A DNA stretch of 64,000 bases from Gordionus sp. m RMFG-2023 (Eukaryota; Nematomorpha; Gordioida; Chordodea; Parachordodidae): positions 20,941,120 to 21,005,119 of the forward strand of contig NC_088778.1 of NCBI RefSeq assembly GCF_954871325.1. The letters are read 5' to 3'. The translations under genes were made by a program, and so were the position numbers. Every line of letters starts with the position of its first letter. Position 1 is the stretch's first letter. Below, piece by piece: positions 22,305 through 35,700 of the stretch. The notes under the pieces are model-generated. The model was given only the letters and a program-made list of their open reading frames with translations. It was not told the origin of the DNA and did not search any database.

Positions 22305-22962
22305 TACTGCTTGCAATGGTCCGATCTTAGTCGGTCTCATCAGACTTTTGGGTCCCACGGGACGGTCCGGTCCGACAACACGGTCCGGTGGTCCAGTCCG
22401 ACTGAAGATCGATTAAAGAAGATAAAAGTTTACTATACTATAAATTGCTTTTTAGTTAATGTGCATGTACAAATGGTAAAATAACAAAAAAACGAAATAG
22501 AATGATCCAAAGATGGTTCAATCTATAATGACACTTGAATCATGGATAAAAAATCGAATAATTTTTGATTTTTTAGAAGATAATAAAAATATTTATTTAT
22601 ATATAATTTATTTTATAACCAAATATCTATCGCATTATATATACACAAAAAAAAACTAAATAAATATGTAAATAAAATTGATTTAATTATATTCAATAAA
22701 TTTGTATTTTAATATTCTTTTGAAATATTAGATATTTGTATTGTATAATATAATAAAAATAATTTGATGATATATTTAAAATATTGGTAATTTAACACTT
22801 TATTTTTAATAAATTTAATGAAGAATAAAAATTTTGTAGCTTAATAAAAAAATTTTTTAGATGGGACCGGACGTGACTGGACCGATGGTCTCACTTAGCT
22901 TAACGATCCGGTCTCATTTCTGAAAAAAGGAACCGGGCCGGACGGGACCGTTGCAAACACTA
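22305..22962. mobile_element. 658-bp hAT MITE with GGTCC-rich ends
   Basis: The left end TACTGCTTGCAATGGTCC and inverted right end TAGTGTTTGCAACGGTCC form TIRs; an exact 8-bp duplication GTATAAAG flanks it (22297-22304, 22963-22970). GGTCCGGTCC-type phrases repeat near each end; the interior is A+T with no coding frame. Confidence 0.88.
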
Positions 22963-23751
22963 GTATAAAGAGTCTAGGATTGCTATTTGGAAAGTAGACT
23001 ATCATTAAATCTAATGAATGGATAATGTCAAAAAGTAATGAAATGTAAAATAGGAAAAAATTATTCTAAAAATAAATTTTTCAATTGACTTAACCTTTTT
23101 TTTAAAAAAAATTAACCATTTTGTTAAAAAAAATTAACCATTTTGTTAAATTCAAATAGTATTTCACAAATATAAAAAATTTCTTATATTTTCAACTTTC
23201 ATACTTATGTTTATGTAAATGATTTTAACTTTAAATCGCTGATTTGTTTCGAATATTCTTGTAAATGTGGTAAATAATTTGCCTGGCCTTCGATTTTATG
23301 TCCTGCTGTATTTGACAAGTGCTAAAATTATTTAAATTTTATAAAATAAAAATAATTCATGTTTTTTTTAAAATGATTTAGCTATAAAATGATTTACAAC
23401 CTTAAAACTCTAGGTTGGTAATTGCCAGCTTAGCTCCAGCTAAAAAACGGTCTAAACATAGTTTTCAGCCGTAACTACCCCGGGTTTTTTTTGAAAATCA
23501 GCTTTGAGGAAAGTTTAAATAAATAAACTCGCATCACAATGCTTAGCTAATTTTCTTAGGTAAACGCCTATAGATTGAGCTGAATCATTCGATTTCTAGC
23601 CATTACTTAAATATACTTATAACCATATACATTTTAAACAAATATTAACAATTTTATTTATGTATATTTCATTAAATAATAATAAATGATACTGTCAATG
23701 GTAAATCAGACTTTAATATACTTTTTACATAATCGAATAAAAGCTATTTAC

Positions 23752-26700
23752 ATCAATATTGGAGGTCAACGAATTTAAAAGATGTTCTATTCTATTTTGT
23801 CCTTCCAATATGAGTCTCAATTCTTTGCCTTCTAAGGTATCCATCTAAATATAAATTTTTTTAAAGTGAAGGTTAATTATAATACATCGAATATAAATTT
23901 CTCTAGTTTTAGTCGACTTGATGGCTTTGTTAAGTATAACGATACAATGATCGATGACTACAAATATGGGTTTCACATATATATATATAAATATTTAATG
24001 CATAAGGGTAATTCCATACCAAATCGATAACTTTTCGGCCCGACCTTTTTAATTTCGATAAAATTTTGCATACTGAGAGAATATCATTAGAAAGCATCGA
24101 ATCCAAAATTTTAGCCTCCTAGTACTCATAGTTCCTGAGATATCAATGGTCAAAAGTGCCAAAAATGACCTTTTTCGGAAAATACGATTTTTTAAAATGG
24201 AGATAAGTTAAAATATAATGATTTTAAAAATTTTATGTCATTTTGTAACTCTATTAAAGGCCTTTTATTAAATATTAAGGATTTTTTTGAAATAATATTG
24301 TTACGGTTTTTATTTACGTTATAAATTTTAAACACAAAAACTCCAGATGTTTCGCTTTTCAAATTTTTTTGAATTTAATATTTTCTTATTCTCTAATCTT
24401 ATATCTATTCATAAAAAAAATTTAAACTTGGGACAGGATTGGGATTTAAAAAATTATAAAATAAATATTTTTCAAAAATAGATGGCGTTTATAAAATAAC
24501 GCGTTTTGTTAAAATTTTAAACTTTTTTCTATTTTTAAACATATAGCAAGATTTTATATCATTAATATCATGAAATGAGATTATTTAGCTGCGGTTATAA
24601 TCATTTTTTTCTTATAAAAAATTTTAATTTTCGAAAATTTTATAAATTTTGTAGATATAATAGATAAATTAAAATTCATGAAAGATATTACCTATTATCG
24701 GTTTTTCATTAAATTTAGTTTTTTTGACGCCATGATAACTTCGTGTTGCGATAAATTGTATGTACGCCCAGTAGCCGTTGATAGGCTAACTATTGTTAAA
24801 ATATTATTTTTTGGTATGAAAAGGATATCTCGTGCAGCTGGATAAACAAAAGAATTTGCTGGTCCTTTAGGGTAAAGAAAATTAATTTTTACTTCATCTC
24901 TAATTACATTCACTTCTTGTACAAATCCTAACCACCAATCGTGTTCATAAGCACATGTTACATATCCTCTAATCTCATCGATTAACAGATCCTCCCTCAA
25001 TCAAAGGATCCTCACGTGGATATACTATATTCTTCACAATAAATGTCTGCGAATTAGAATATAGTTTAGTGTTGAGTTTAGTTAAACAATTACTCGCCTT
25101 AAAATGATTATATAATTCTTTCAAATTATTAAGAACTAACCTTTTTTGAGCGTTCACTCGTTCCCCCTTTTCATTGCTAGATTATGCAATCTTTTTTTCC
25201 TGGTAATATCCTACTAACTTCATCACTGCAAAAATTTTTTTAACAATATCAACTGTTTTTTGATTGAGATATTTTTGCAGGCCTTCAATTTGGAGTTGAA
25301 AGAATCCCCTTTTCTTCTAAAACGATTTTGGGAGAGTCGTTTTTATTTTATTTGCGCTCCAATTAGGAGGCAGAAGGTCAGCAATTAATATTTTTTTATT
25401 TTTAGATAAATTAGGATATTGTAATTTCATATTATTGAGTAATATCATTATTATCTTTTGTACCCGATTCTGGATTGTTAATTATTATATCTGAAATAAG
25501 CTTTTTATATTTTCGCTATCCTTTTTTTTGGATAATTATTTTCAGTTAGTATTTTTTTCTTAATATGAGATATTCCAATTTCGTTTAAAGTTATATTGAT
25601 TATATCTATTGATGTTGATGCTGTGTTGATATTATTTACATATTAGCTATCAGAATAGTTACATTTTCAATATTTTTTTTGTGATAACCGTTTACGACAT
25701 TTATCACAAATATAGTGTTCCGCCTCAATGTTTGGATATTGTGTCATCCACGTCATGACTTTACGCGGGTTCTTTTTATAATTAACGTGTTTAGATTCTT
25801 TAAAAGGATTTAACGCATTTATATTTATATATTATAAATAATTTTAAAAAGAAAAATAATTAATATCAAAATATTTGTAAAATAAAAATTAATTAATATT
25901 AGGGCAGGTGGATGAAAACTTGCTTTTATCTTTCAACAATTAATTATTATATTTTCTTGTAGGAGATATCGGAATCTTAACTATCTTTTTAGGAAATTTA
26001 ATCATTTATTATAAAAACAACTAATTTTTACAAGTAATCAATATAATAATAAGTAAGCCTATCAAACGATCTATATAATATTTTTTCATGATAGTAATGC
26101 TGGAAAATCTTATTATTTATGTTTAAAAATGAAAAAAAGTTTAAAAAAATAATAATCTTAACAAAACACGTTATTGTATAAAGAAGCGCCATCTATTTTT
26201 GAAAAAAATACTTATTTTTTTATTTTTTAAATAGTAATAACTAAAAAACCCATGGCTGTCTCAAGTTTAAATTTTTTTATGAATAGATGTAAGGTTAGAG
26301 AATAAAAAAATATTAAATTCATAAAAATTTGGAAAGCGAAACACCTGGAGTTTTCATGTTTAAAATTTATAACGTAAATAAAAACAGCAACAATATTATT
26401 TCAAAAAAATCCTTAATATTTAATAAAAGGCCTTTAATAGAGTTACAAAATGACATATAACTTATATTTTTAAAATCATTATTTTTTTTAACTTATCTCC
26501 ATTTTAAAAAATCGTATTTTTCGAAAAAGGTCATTTTTGGCACTTTTGACCATTGATATCTCAGGAACTATGAGTACTAGGAGGCTAAAATTTTGGATTC
26601 GATGCTTTCTAATGATATTCTATCAGCATACAAAATTTTATCGAAATTAAAAAGGTTGAGCCGAAAAGTTATCGATTTGGTTTGGAATTACCCTAAAGGT

Positions 26701-29700
26701 TCTTATTGTAATTAATAAAATTTATAGATGTATTTGATTTAGATATTGTTAATGTGCTTTCCGTTTAAAAAATAGTATCACATGATTAATAATACAAAAA
26801 AAATATTCAAAGATATAGTATTTTTAAATTTTGCAGTGTATTAATTATTATAGTGTAGAACATATTTGATCTTAAATAAATCAAATTTGTGGAAAGATAT
26901 AGCACTTAATTTCTAATGGGGAAATATTTTAAATCAACAATAAAGATATGGTACCCAGTCTTCTTCAGACTCCCAAGGTTGTCTCTCCCTATCGGGATGT
27001 TCTTTGATGTATTCTTCCTTCTGCTTGTTCAACTTTTCGTAAAATTCTTTGAACTCGTCATCTATTTTATCGGGTGGGGCTGTAGAAATCTGAGAGTGCT
27101 CATGCTCGGACTTTATTAAAAATTTAGGAAAATTCTATTATATATAATTTATAGGCAATTCATTATGGTAATTGTAAATAGCCATATGTATCTAGAGGTG
27201 GCCACTAACGCAAAGAATTGTGTAATACTTTAAATAAAATAGGCAAATAAAGGATTATATTGCATTTATAAAGTTATACTGTCAAACCCTTATAAAATTA
27301 AAAACAAATGTAGTAGTTAGTGCTGTTAATAAACTATTTTTGCAAAAAATATAACTAGTTACATCTATAAATTTTGTTTAACCTGCCCACCAGCCTAATG
27401 TTTAAAAATTATTTTAAGGCTTGTTTGGCTCTTTATTTATTTTAATGCATTTTTAATTAAACATATGTAATATGCAAAATTTATAAATAAAATTATTATT
27501 TTTAATAAATTGAAGTTTGTTCAGCTCATTTTGCCTAAAAAATATTAAAAATTCACCCGCCCATTACTTTAAAAATATTTTTGACCCGCCCGTTACCCGC
27601 CCAGTGTTGAAAATATTTTAGAAAACCCGAACAAGCCCTCCCGAAGTATGGACGGGCGGGCGGAAACCTGCCTTTAGCAGACCCCTAGTTCAAAATATAA
27701 TAAAATATGATTCACAAACCGAAAAAGAAGAAATAAGCTTTATTTTAATATAAAAGATGTTCAAAATATAATTATAAAAATTTTTTTTTAATTTACATAA
27801 GATTTAATTATTTTAAAACTTTTGAAAGTTTTAAAGCTTTTTATATCTTTCAAAAAGATTTTGGACATAGCCTAATAAAAAAAATATAATAAATATGATA
27901 GTTATAAAGTAATTTATAAAGTAACTGGCAATACAACTAGTTACTTTTTTAATCATAATATTTTAAGGAGGTAACTTGTAACTAGTTATTTTTCAAAAAG
28001 TAACTTTTAACAACATTAAAATGTAATATATGATTAAACAAACTTGGAGTGTCAAAGAATATACGGAAAACATGTAAACATCATGGTCATCTAAAATAAA
28101 ATAAATGTTATTTATAATGATATAAAAAATTTTTTAATGATATGAACATTAATAAATTTTTCAAAATAAAACTCGAAATAGCAATTTAATACTGTCTGAT
28201 GGGGAAATGTTTTGAAGATAAGTAAAATTATTTTAATTTGTATTATTTGCAATATTGAGATAAAAATATAGCAAATAATTTATGTAATTTTAATTATTTC
28301 GTTACCCTTATCAAAAATAGATATAATTTGTATTAAACTCTCTCAACTATTTAATATAACTCAAGTAAATTTAAAAAACAGATTATATATTTTGTTTATC
28401 TTATATTATATTTAATACTTTTTTAAATTTATATTAATGCCTTTATTTTTTTAAAAATGAATATTTATAAATTAAAAATACTAAAAAATATGTTTTTGTA
28501 CCCTAGAAATAACTAAATATATTTACTCATAAAATATTCAATATAAAAAAATATTTTCTAAAAATATATATGCGAGCTCTGCTTATTTTACCCAAAAAAT
28601 ATTTGAAATATACACTCACCCATTGCTTAAAAAATTTTAACACGCCTTGTAAATATTTACTCTTATCAAACTACAAATATTAAGTTCGCTGCATCGATGA
28701 TTCTCAAAGTGGAGAAAAAATATATAGCATAATAAATTAAGAGGAAAAGAATGGCAATAAAAAGATTTACCTGCTAACCCCCCTGTAGCTGCGGAAAGAC
28801 CAAAATAACCTGGTGAAGGCAATTCAATATCGTCACCTCTGAAGCATTCCATAAACAAAACGCTCTTTAAATTGGCTCCTATTCCGTGTGATACTACAAG
28901 CGTTTTTTGATAATACGAAATGTTTAAAAAAGTTGGCAAAGGTTGATTTCTAAAATGTGCCACACATCCACCATTTAGTTGGTGTTTTCCATCTTGAGAT
29001 TGGTCAAAAATTTGTGTACCATTGTTTACCATTACTCCAATGTAAGGATTATCACCCTAGATGATATAGTTTTCAAGTTATAAGGTATATATAATTTTTA
29101 AAAATAGTGCAATCTATTTTCATCAATAAATGAGGTAAAAATATAGAAAGTAGGAACATAAATATTATAATTGGCTCAAAATTAATACTAACCTAGATTG
29201 ATCATTCATCCATTAAAATGCATCAAAAAATATATACACATTAAAGTCCACCATTGAAAAGCACGATGCTGCATTTCAAGTGTCTACTACAGCCAATGCC
29301 ATTTACTACAGCTGACTTCAATGTATGGACACTTCTAATTAGTGTTGTTAAACGGCTAGTTTTGAGCTAATTTTTAAAAATGGTTAATTTGCTGTTTTAG
29401 CAAGAAAAATATTGCCTAAGCCTCAAGATTTCGATAATATATGTCTAGACCTTTGTTCCTTCTATGAGCAAAATTTTCAGGCTAGAGTAATATTTTTCTG
29501 GATGAAGTATTGAGTTAGTCGTTTTTAAAAATCGGCTCAAACGAGCCATTTAACAACACTACTTCTAATAAATGAATCAACAATCTAGATTAGCAATGTC
29601 ATTAATTTCCAATCATTTTTTTTAAAATTCGTAATAGTTTTTTCTAAAGAGAACCTAAGCAGGGGAGAACTGGCTATATATAATAATAGTGGGCTGAGTT

Positions 29701-32700
29701 TGAAATTCTTCAAAATAACAAATATTCAGGGATTTTTTTTAGAAAGAAGACTTTTTTAAAAGAGGATCTTTTTAAGTTTGATCAAATTTTACTTAAAATT
29801 CCAAACTTTTTTGTATTCAAACATTTATAGAAACAATTGTTTTTTTTTTGAATTTTTGATAAGATTATGTTACTAGTGTAATAAAGAAAAATATAATCCT
29901 CGATAATATTTTTGAATTTATCATATCTTGATAATTGAGAAAACGGACGTATTGTTTATTTTCGTATCAGGTCAATTCAGCGAAACTTTTATCGCGAATG
30001 TCGTTTATCGCGAAAAGTTTTTATAGCGAAGGTAAAATCGCGAAACATTTATAGCCAAGACAATTTCGCGAAGCCATTGTCGCAAATTTATTTCCGCGAA
30101 ACCTTAACCGCGAATTTATTAAAGCGAATACATTTTAGCAACATTTTACGCGAAAACTTTACAGCGAATTTTTTATGGCGAATATGTTTGCGCGAAGTCA
30201 TTATCGCGAGCGCATTACCGCGAAACAATAAATATATTGCGAATGCATTTATTAAAAAGAAAACAACATATTATTTATTATTTGATGTTTTTTAATAAAA
30301 AAAGATATACTACTATTGTAATATTATTTTTGTTACAATTTATTAGTGATTTTCACGCCCGAGATTTTAAGTAAAAAATATTTCTTGAAGTTTAAAAAAA
30401 TTTTTGAACATATTATGATAAAAATTTTAAATCTTCTTTGTAAATATATCTTTTTTAAGGAATTCTTTTGTGAAATTTATTACAAATATACAATTTTTAG
30501 GTGAAATCTTTTATAGTTTTTTTTATCATTTTTGTAAAAATATCTATTTTATTAAAAGAGGTAGCTAAATAATTTTTTTTTAAATATTTATATTTAACTT
30601 ATTTATGTTATATTTTATGATCTTTTTAAGGATAATATTTTAATGTGACAATTGTCATATTCGTTATTTTTAAGATTTTTGAAAGTTTTTGACTCAAAAG
30701 GGTAAAAATATCATTTAGATTGTAAACATGCTAAATTAAAATTTCATGAAGATCTACCATTGAAAAGTGACAATTGTCATAATCGTTATTTTTAAAGTTT
30801 TTTGAATTTTTTTGACCAAAATGCGTTAAAATAAGTATTGCTAGCATGTTTAAATAAAACTTCAGTGAAGATGTACCCTAGATAAGTGACAATTATCATA
30901 ATCATTATTTTTAAACTTTTTTAACGTAAATGGGTAAAAATATAGATTGTAAACATGTTAATCATGAAGATGTACCATAGAAAAGTGACAATTGTCATAA
31001 TCGTTATTTTATAACTTTTTTGAATTTTTTTAACGTAAATGAGCTAAAATAAGTATTGTAACATGTTTAAATAAAATTTTAGTGAAGATGTACCATAGAT
31101 AAGTTACAATTGTCATAACCGTTGTTTATTTTGAATTCTTTCGTTATAAATGGGTAAAAGTATAGATTGTAAACATGCTAAATTAAAATTTCATGAAGAT
31201 GTACCATTGAAAAGTGACAATTGTCATAATAGTTATTTTTAAAGTTTTTTGAATTTTTTTGATCAAAATGGGTTAGAATAAATATTACTAGCATGTTTAA
31301 ATAAAACTTCAGTGAAGATGTACCGTAGATAAGTGGCAATTATCATAATTATTATTTATAAACTTTTTCTGACGTAAATGGTCAAAAATAAGTATTGATA
31401 ACATATTTAAATAAAACGTCAGTGAAGATGTACCCTAGATAAGTGACAATTGTCAAAATCGTTATTTTTAAAGTTTTTTGTATTTTTTTAAAGCAAATGG
31501 GTAAAAATATAGAATGTAAACATGTTAAATTAAAATTTCATGAAGATGTACCATAGAAAAGTGACAATTGTCATAATCGTTATTTTATAACTTTTTAAAT
31601 TTTTTTGGTGTAAATGGGCTAAAATAAGTATTGCTAACATGTTAAAATAAAATTTCAGTGAAAATGTACCTTAGATAAGTGACAATTGTCAAAATCGTTC
31701 TTTTTGTATTTTTTTAACGCAAATGGGTAAAAATATAGATTGTAAACATGTTAAATTATAATTTCATGAAGATATACCATAAAAAAGTGACAATTGTCAT
31801 AATCGTTATTTTATAACTTTTTTTGACATAAATGGGCTAAAATAAGTATTGCAAACATGTTAAAATAAAATTTCAGTGAAGATGTACCCTAGAGAAGTGA
31901 CAATTGTCATAATCGTTATTTTTAAACCTTTTTGAATTTTTTTGACGTAAATGGGTAAAAATATAGAATGTAAACATGTTAAATTAAAATTTCATGAAGA
32001 TGTACCATAGAAAAGTGACAATTGTCATAAGTGACAATTGTCATAATCGTTATTTTTAAACCTTTTTGAATTTTTTTGACGCAAATGGGTAAAAATATAG
32101 AATGTAAACATGTTAAATTAAAATTTCATGAAGATGTACCATAGAAAAGTGACAATTGTCATAATCGTTATTTTATAACTTTTTGAATTTTTTTGATGTA
32201 AATGGGCTAAAATAAGTATTGCAAACATGTTTAAATAAAATTTCAGTGAAGATGTACCCTAGACAATTGTCATAATCGTTATTTTTAAACCTTTTTGAAT
32301 TTTTTTGATGCAAATGGGTAAAAATATAGATTGTAAACATGTTAAATTAAAATTTCATGAGGATGCACCATAGAAAGATGACAATTGTCATAATCGTTAT
32401 TTTTAAAATTATTTGAATTTTTTAGACGCAAATGAGCAAAAATATAAATTACTTACATGTTAAAATAAAATTTCAGTGAAGATGTACCATAGATAAGTTA
32501 CAATTGTCATAATTGTTGTTAATAAGGTTTTTTTGAATATTTTTGTTGTAAATGGTTTAAAATATAGATTGTAAACATGCTAAATTAAAATTTCATGAAT
32601 ATATACCATTGAAAAGTGACAATTTTATAATTGTTATTTTTAAAGTTTTTTGATGTAAATGGGTTAAAATATAGATTGTAATCTATTTTAACCATAATAA

Positions 32701-35700
32701 AATCTTAACATTAAATTTATAGGATGTTAATTGTATCATATTACTAAATAATATTCATATGGTTTTTAAGTTCTTTCTATAAAAATCGTACCCTGAATTC
32801 AGACTCAGCACTATTTTGCCACGAGTATACAAAAATTGCTAACTGTGAATGCAAGGTTATACATTTTTATAATGTAAAATTAAAATTTATTAATTAAAGG
32901 ACTAAGATTGTGAATCCATATCTTAAAAGTTTAGAATTTAACATAGGTTACAGCTATCTTTAATAATCACTTTGCATATTTTTATCAAATTTTAAGCAGG
33001 ATAAAAGGAACAACGATTATGAGAATGAAAATATCGATTTGTTTTTCTGTTTGGACTGAAATTTTATTTTAACATGTTAACAATTTATATTTTTGTCCAA
33101 TTGCGTCAAACAATTCAAAAACTTTAAAAATAACGATTATGACTATTGTCACTTATCTAGGGTACATCTTCACTGAAATATTATTTTAACATGTTAGCAA
33201 TTTATATTTTAGCCCATTTGCTTCAAAAAAATTTAAAAACTTTTAAAAATAACGATTATGACAATTGTCATATGGTACATCTTTATGAAATTTTAATTTG
33301 ACATTCTTACAATCTAAATTTTTACCCTTTTGTATCAAAAAATTTCAAAAAACTTCAAAAACAACGATTATGACAATTGTCACTTATCTATGGTACATCT
33401 TCATTGATATTTTATTTTAACATGTTAGCATTTTCTATTTTAGCGCATTTACTTTAAAAAAATTTAAAAAACTTTAAAAATAACGACTATGACAATTGTC
33501 ACTTATCTAGGGTACATCTTCACTGAAGTTTTTAAACATGTTAGCAATTTTTTTTTCCCATTTGCGTCAAAAAAATTCAAAAAACTTTAAAAATGATTAT
33601 GACAATTGTCACTTATCTTGGGTACATCTTCACTGAAGTTTTATTTAAACATGTTATCAATACTTATTTTGGCCTATATACGTCAAAAAAGTTTAAAAAT
33701 AACGATTATTACAATTGTCACTTTTCTGTGGTACATCTTCATGAAATTTTAATTTAACAAGTTTACAAACTATATTTTTACCCATTTGCATCAAAAAAAT
33801 TCAAAAAACTTTAAAAATAAGGATTAAACAATTGTCACTTATCTAGGGTACATCTTCACTGAAATTTTATTAATACATATTAACAATACTTATTTTAACC
33901 GATTTACGTCAAAAAAATTTAAAAAACTTTAAAAATAACGATTATGATAATTGTCATTTTTATATGGTGCATCTTAATTAAAATTTTAATTTAACATGTT
34001 AAAAATACATATTTTATCGTAAAAAAAACCTAATATGTTTAAAAATACCGATTATGATAATTGTCATAGATAATTACAAAAATGATAAAAAAAAACTATA
34101 AAAGATTTCACCTAAAAGATTGTTTATTTATTATAAAATTCACAAAAGAATTCCTCAAAGAAGATTTAAAATTTTTATCAAAATATGTTTAAAAATCTTT
34201 TTGAATTTCAAAAAATATTTTTTACTTAAAATTTTGGGCGTGAAAATCACTAATTAATTGTAACAAAAATAATATTACAATAGTAGCATATCATTTTTTT
34301 TATTAAAAAAATATCAAATAAAATAAATCCATTTTTCATTTCATAATATAATAATATAAATAAAAAATATATAACATATAATATGTTTATTTGTTGATAA
34401 ATAAAATTTAAATTTAAATATAAATAAAATAAATTCTTTTAATAAAAATAAAAAAATAATAATAGGCCGCGTTATATTTCGCGAAATAGTTTTCGCTAAA
34501 TTATCTTCGCGATTTATGTTTCGCGATATTGATTTCGCTATAAAATTTTCGCGATATTGACTTCGCTATAAAATTTTCGCGATATTGACTTCGCTATAAA
34601 ATTTTCGCGATTATTGATTCGCGATAAAAATTTCGTTCTAAAGGTTTTGCGATAAGAGTTTCGCTATAAAAAATTTGCGATATTTGTTTCACTTTCGCGG
34701 AAAAATATTCGCTAATGTGGATTCGCGATAAAAGTTTCGCTATAAAATTCATTTGCGATAAACGACATTCGCGAAAAAGTGTTTCGCGATTGGAACCGTT
34801 TATTTTTACATTATTTTAAGGTCCCATGAAGTGGCAGACTGGCCAAAAGACCAAGTGGACATTCTACATATGACCATAATATATTAAAAATTCTTTTTGT
34901 AAATTTCCTAATTTTAAAATTTAGTTATAATAATTCATATTGATGTATAATTTTAAAAAAGTTGTAAGAGATTTTAGGTTTTTATAAGATTTAAATCATT
35001 CATAAGCGCGTTTTTAACATTTTTAATGAGTTGATTATACCAGAATCGTATTTCAGCATAAATAAGGTATCTACCCTAAGGAGATCAGACAATTTTGTCA
35101 TGTGAACTACCTTTATATTTATAGATTTTTTCATTCTTGGCAAAATTGTTCACAGGGTGCAGGCCAGCAAAATTATATTTTTCAAAATTAATGCACACTA
35201 TAAATTATTTTAAGTAGGGATGTACCGATATTTTATATCGGATCGGATCGGGCCGATATTTCGCTCATTTTAAAATATCGGTTATCGGCAAATATTATAA
35301 ATTTTCCGATCCGATATAAAATGGCGCTTTTAACAAAATTTAAAAAAAATTATATCTAAAAAACCATTTATTTTTATAAATAAAATCGAAATACATTTTT
35401 ATGTTTAATTTTTTTAATAGAAATAATTAGTTAATAAACATTCTGCAATATAGTTATTTTTTTTCGCATTCTGTTTAAAAAAGTGTTCATTAATCTCTTC
35501 AGTATCTGTTTTTAGTGATGCTAGTGATATTAACAGTCCCCATCACCGCCGACATATCTCTGATATAAAAAGAAATCTTCGATATATTAATTTTAAATAT
35601 TAATTTCAAATTTCATAATATATTTTTTTATTACTAATTATGTAAATAGATTAATGTTATTACTTATTATATAAATAATAGCAATTGAATTGAATATAAA

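Larger units (their letters stand above)
29963..34797. mobile_element. 4.8-kb foldback MULE-like element with palindromic-site arrays
   Basis: Flanked by an exact 9-bp duplication GTTTATTTT (29954-29962, 34798-34806), the Mutator-type length. The ends read CGTATCAGGTCAATTCAGCG and, inverted, GGTTCCAATCGCGAAAC. About 280 bp of each arm is a short-period TCGCGAAA-type minisatellite. Inside, the left arm (30641-32700) has about 19 units and the right arm (33020-34080) about 9 inverted units of a roughly 115-bp repeat, each centred on GTGACAATTGTCA. No coding capacity. It lies in ERGIC-53 intron 4, and the arms could pair into a large hairpin in the transcript. Confidence 0.85.

Noticed and set aside
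30077-30295. Plus-strand frame with FRETLTANLLKRI repeats
   Set aside because: It is read through the TCGCGAA minisatellite of the foldback arm.
29963-34797. CRISPR array
   Set aside because: Regular spacing of a palindromic repeat, but units are about 115 bp, intervening sequence is itself repeated, arrays are mirrored, and the genome is eukaryotic.
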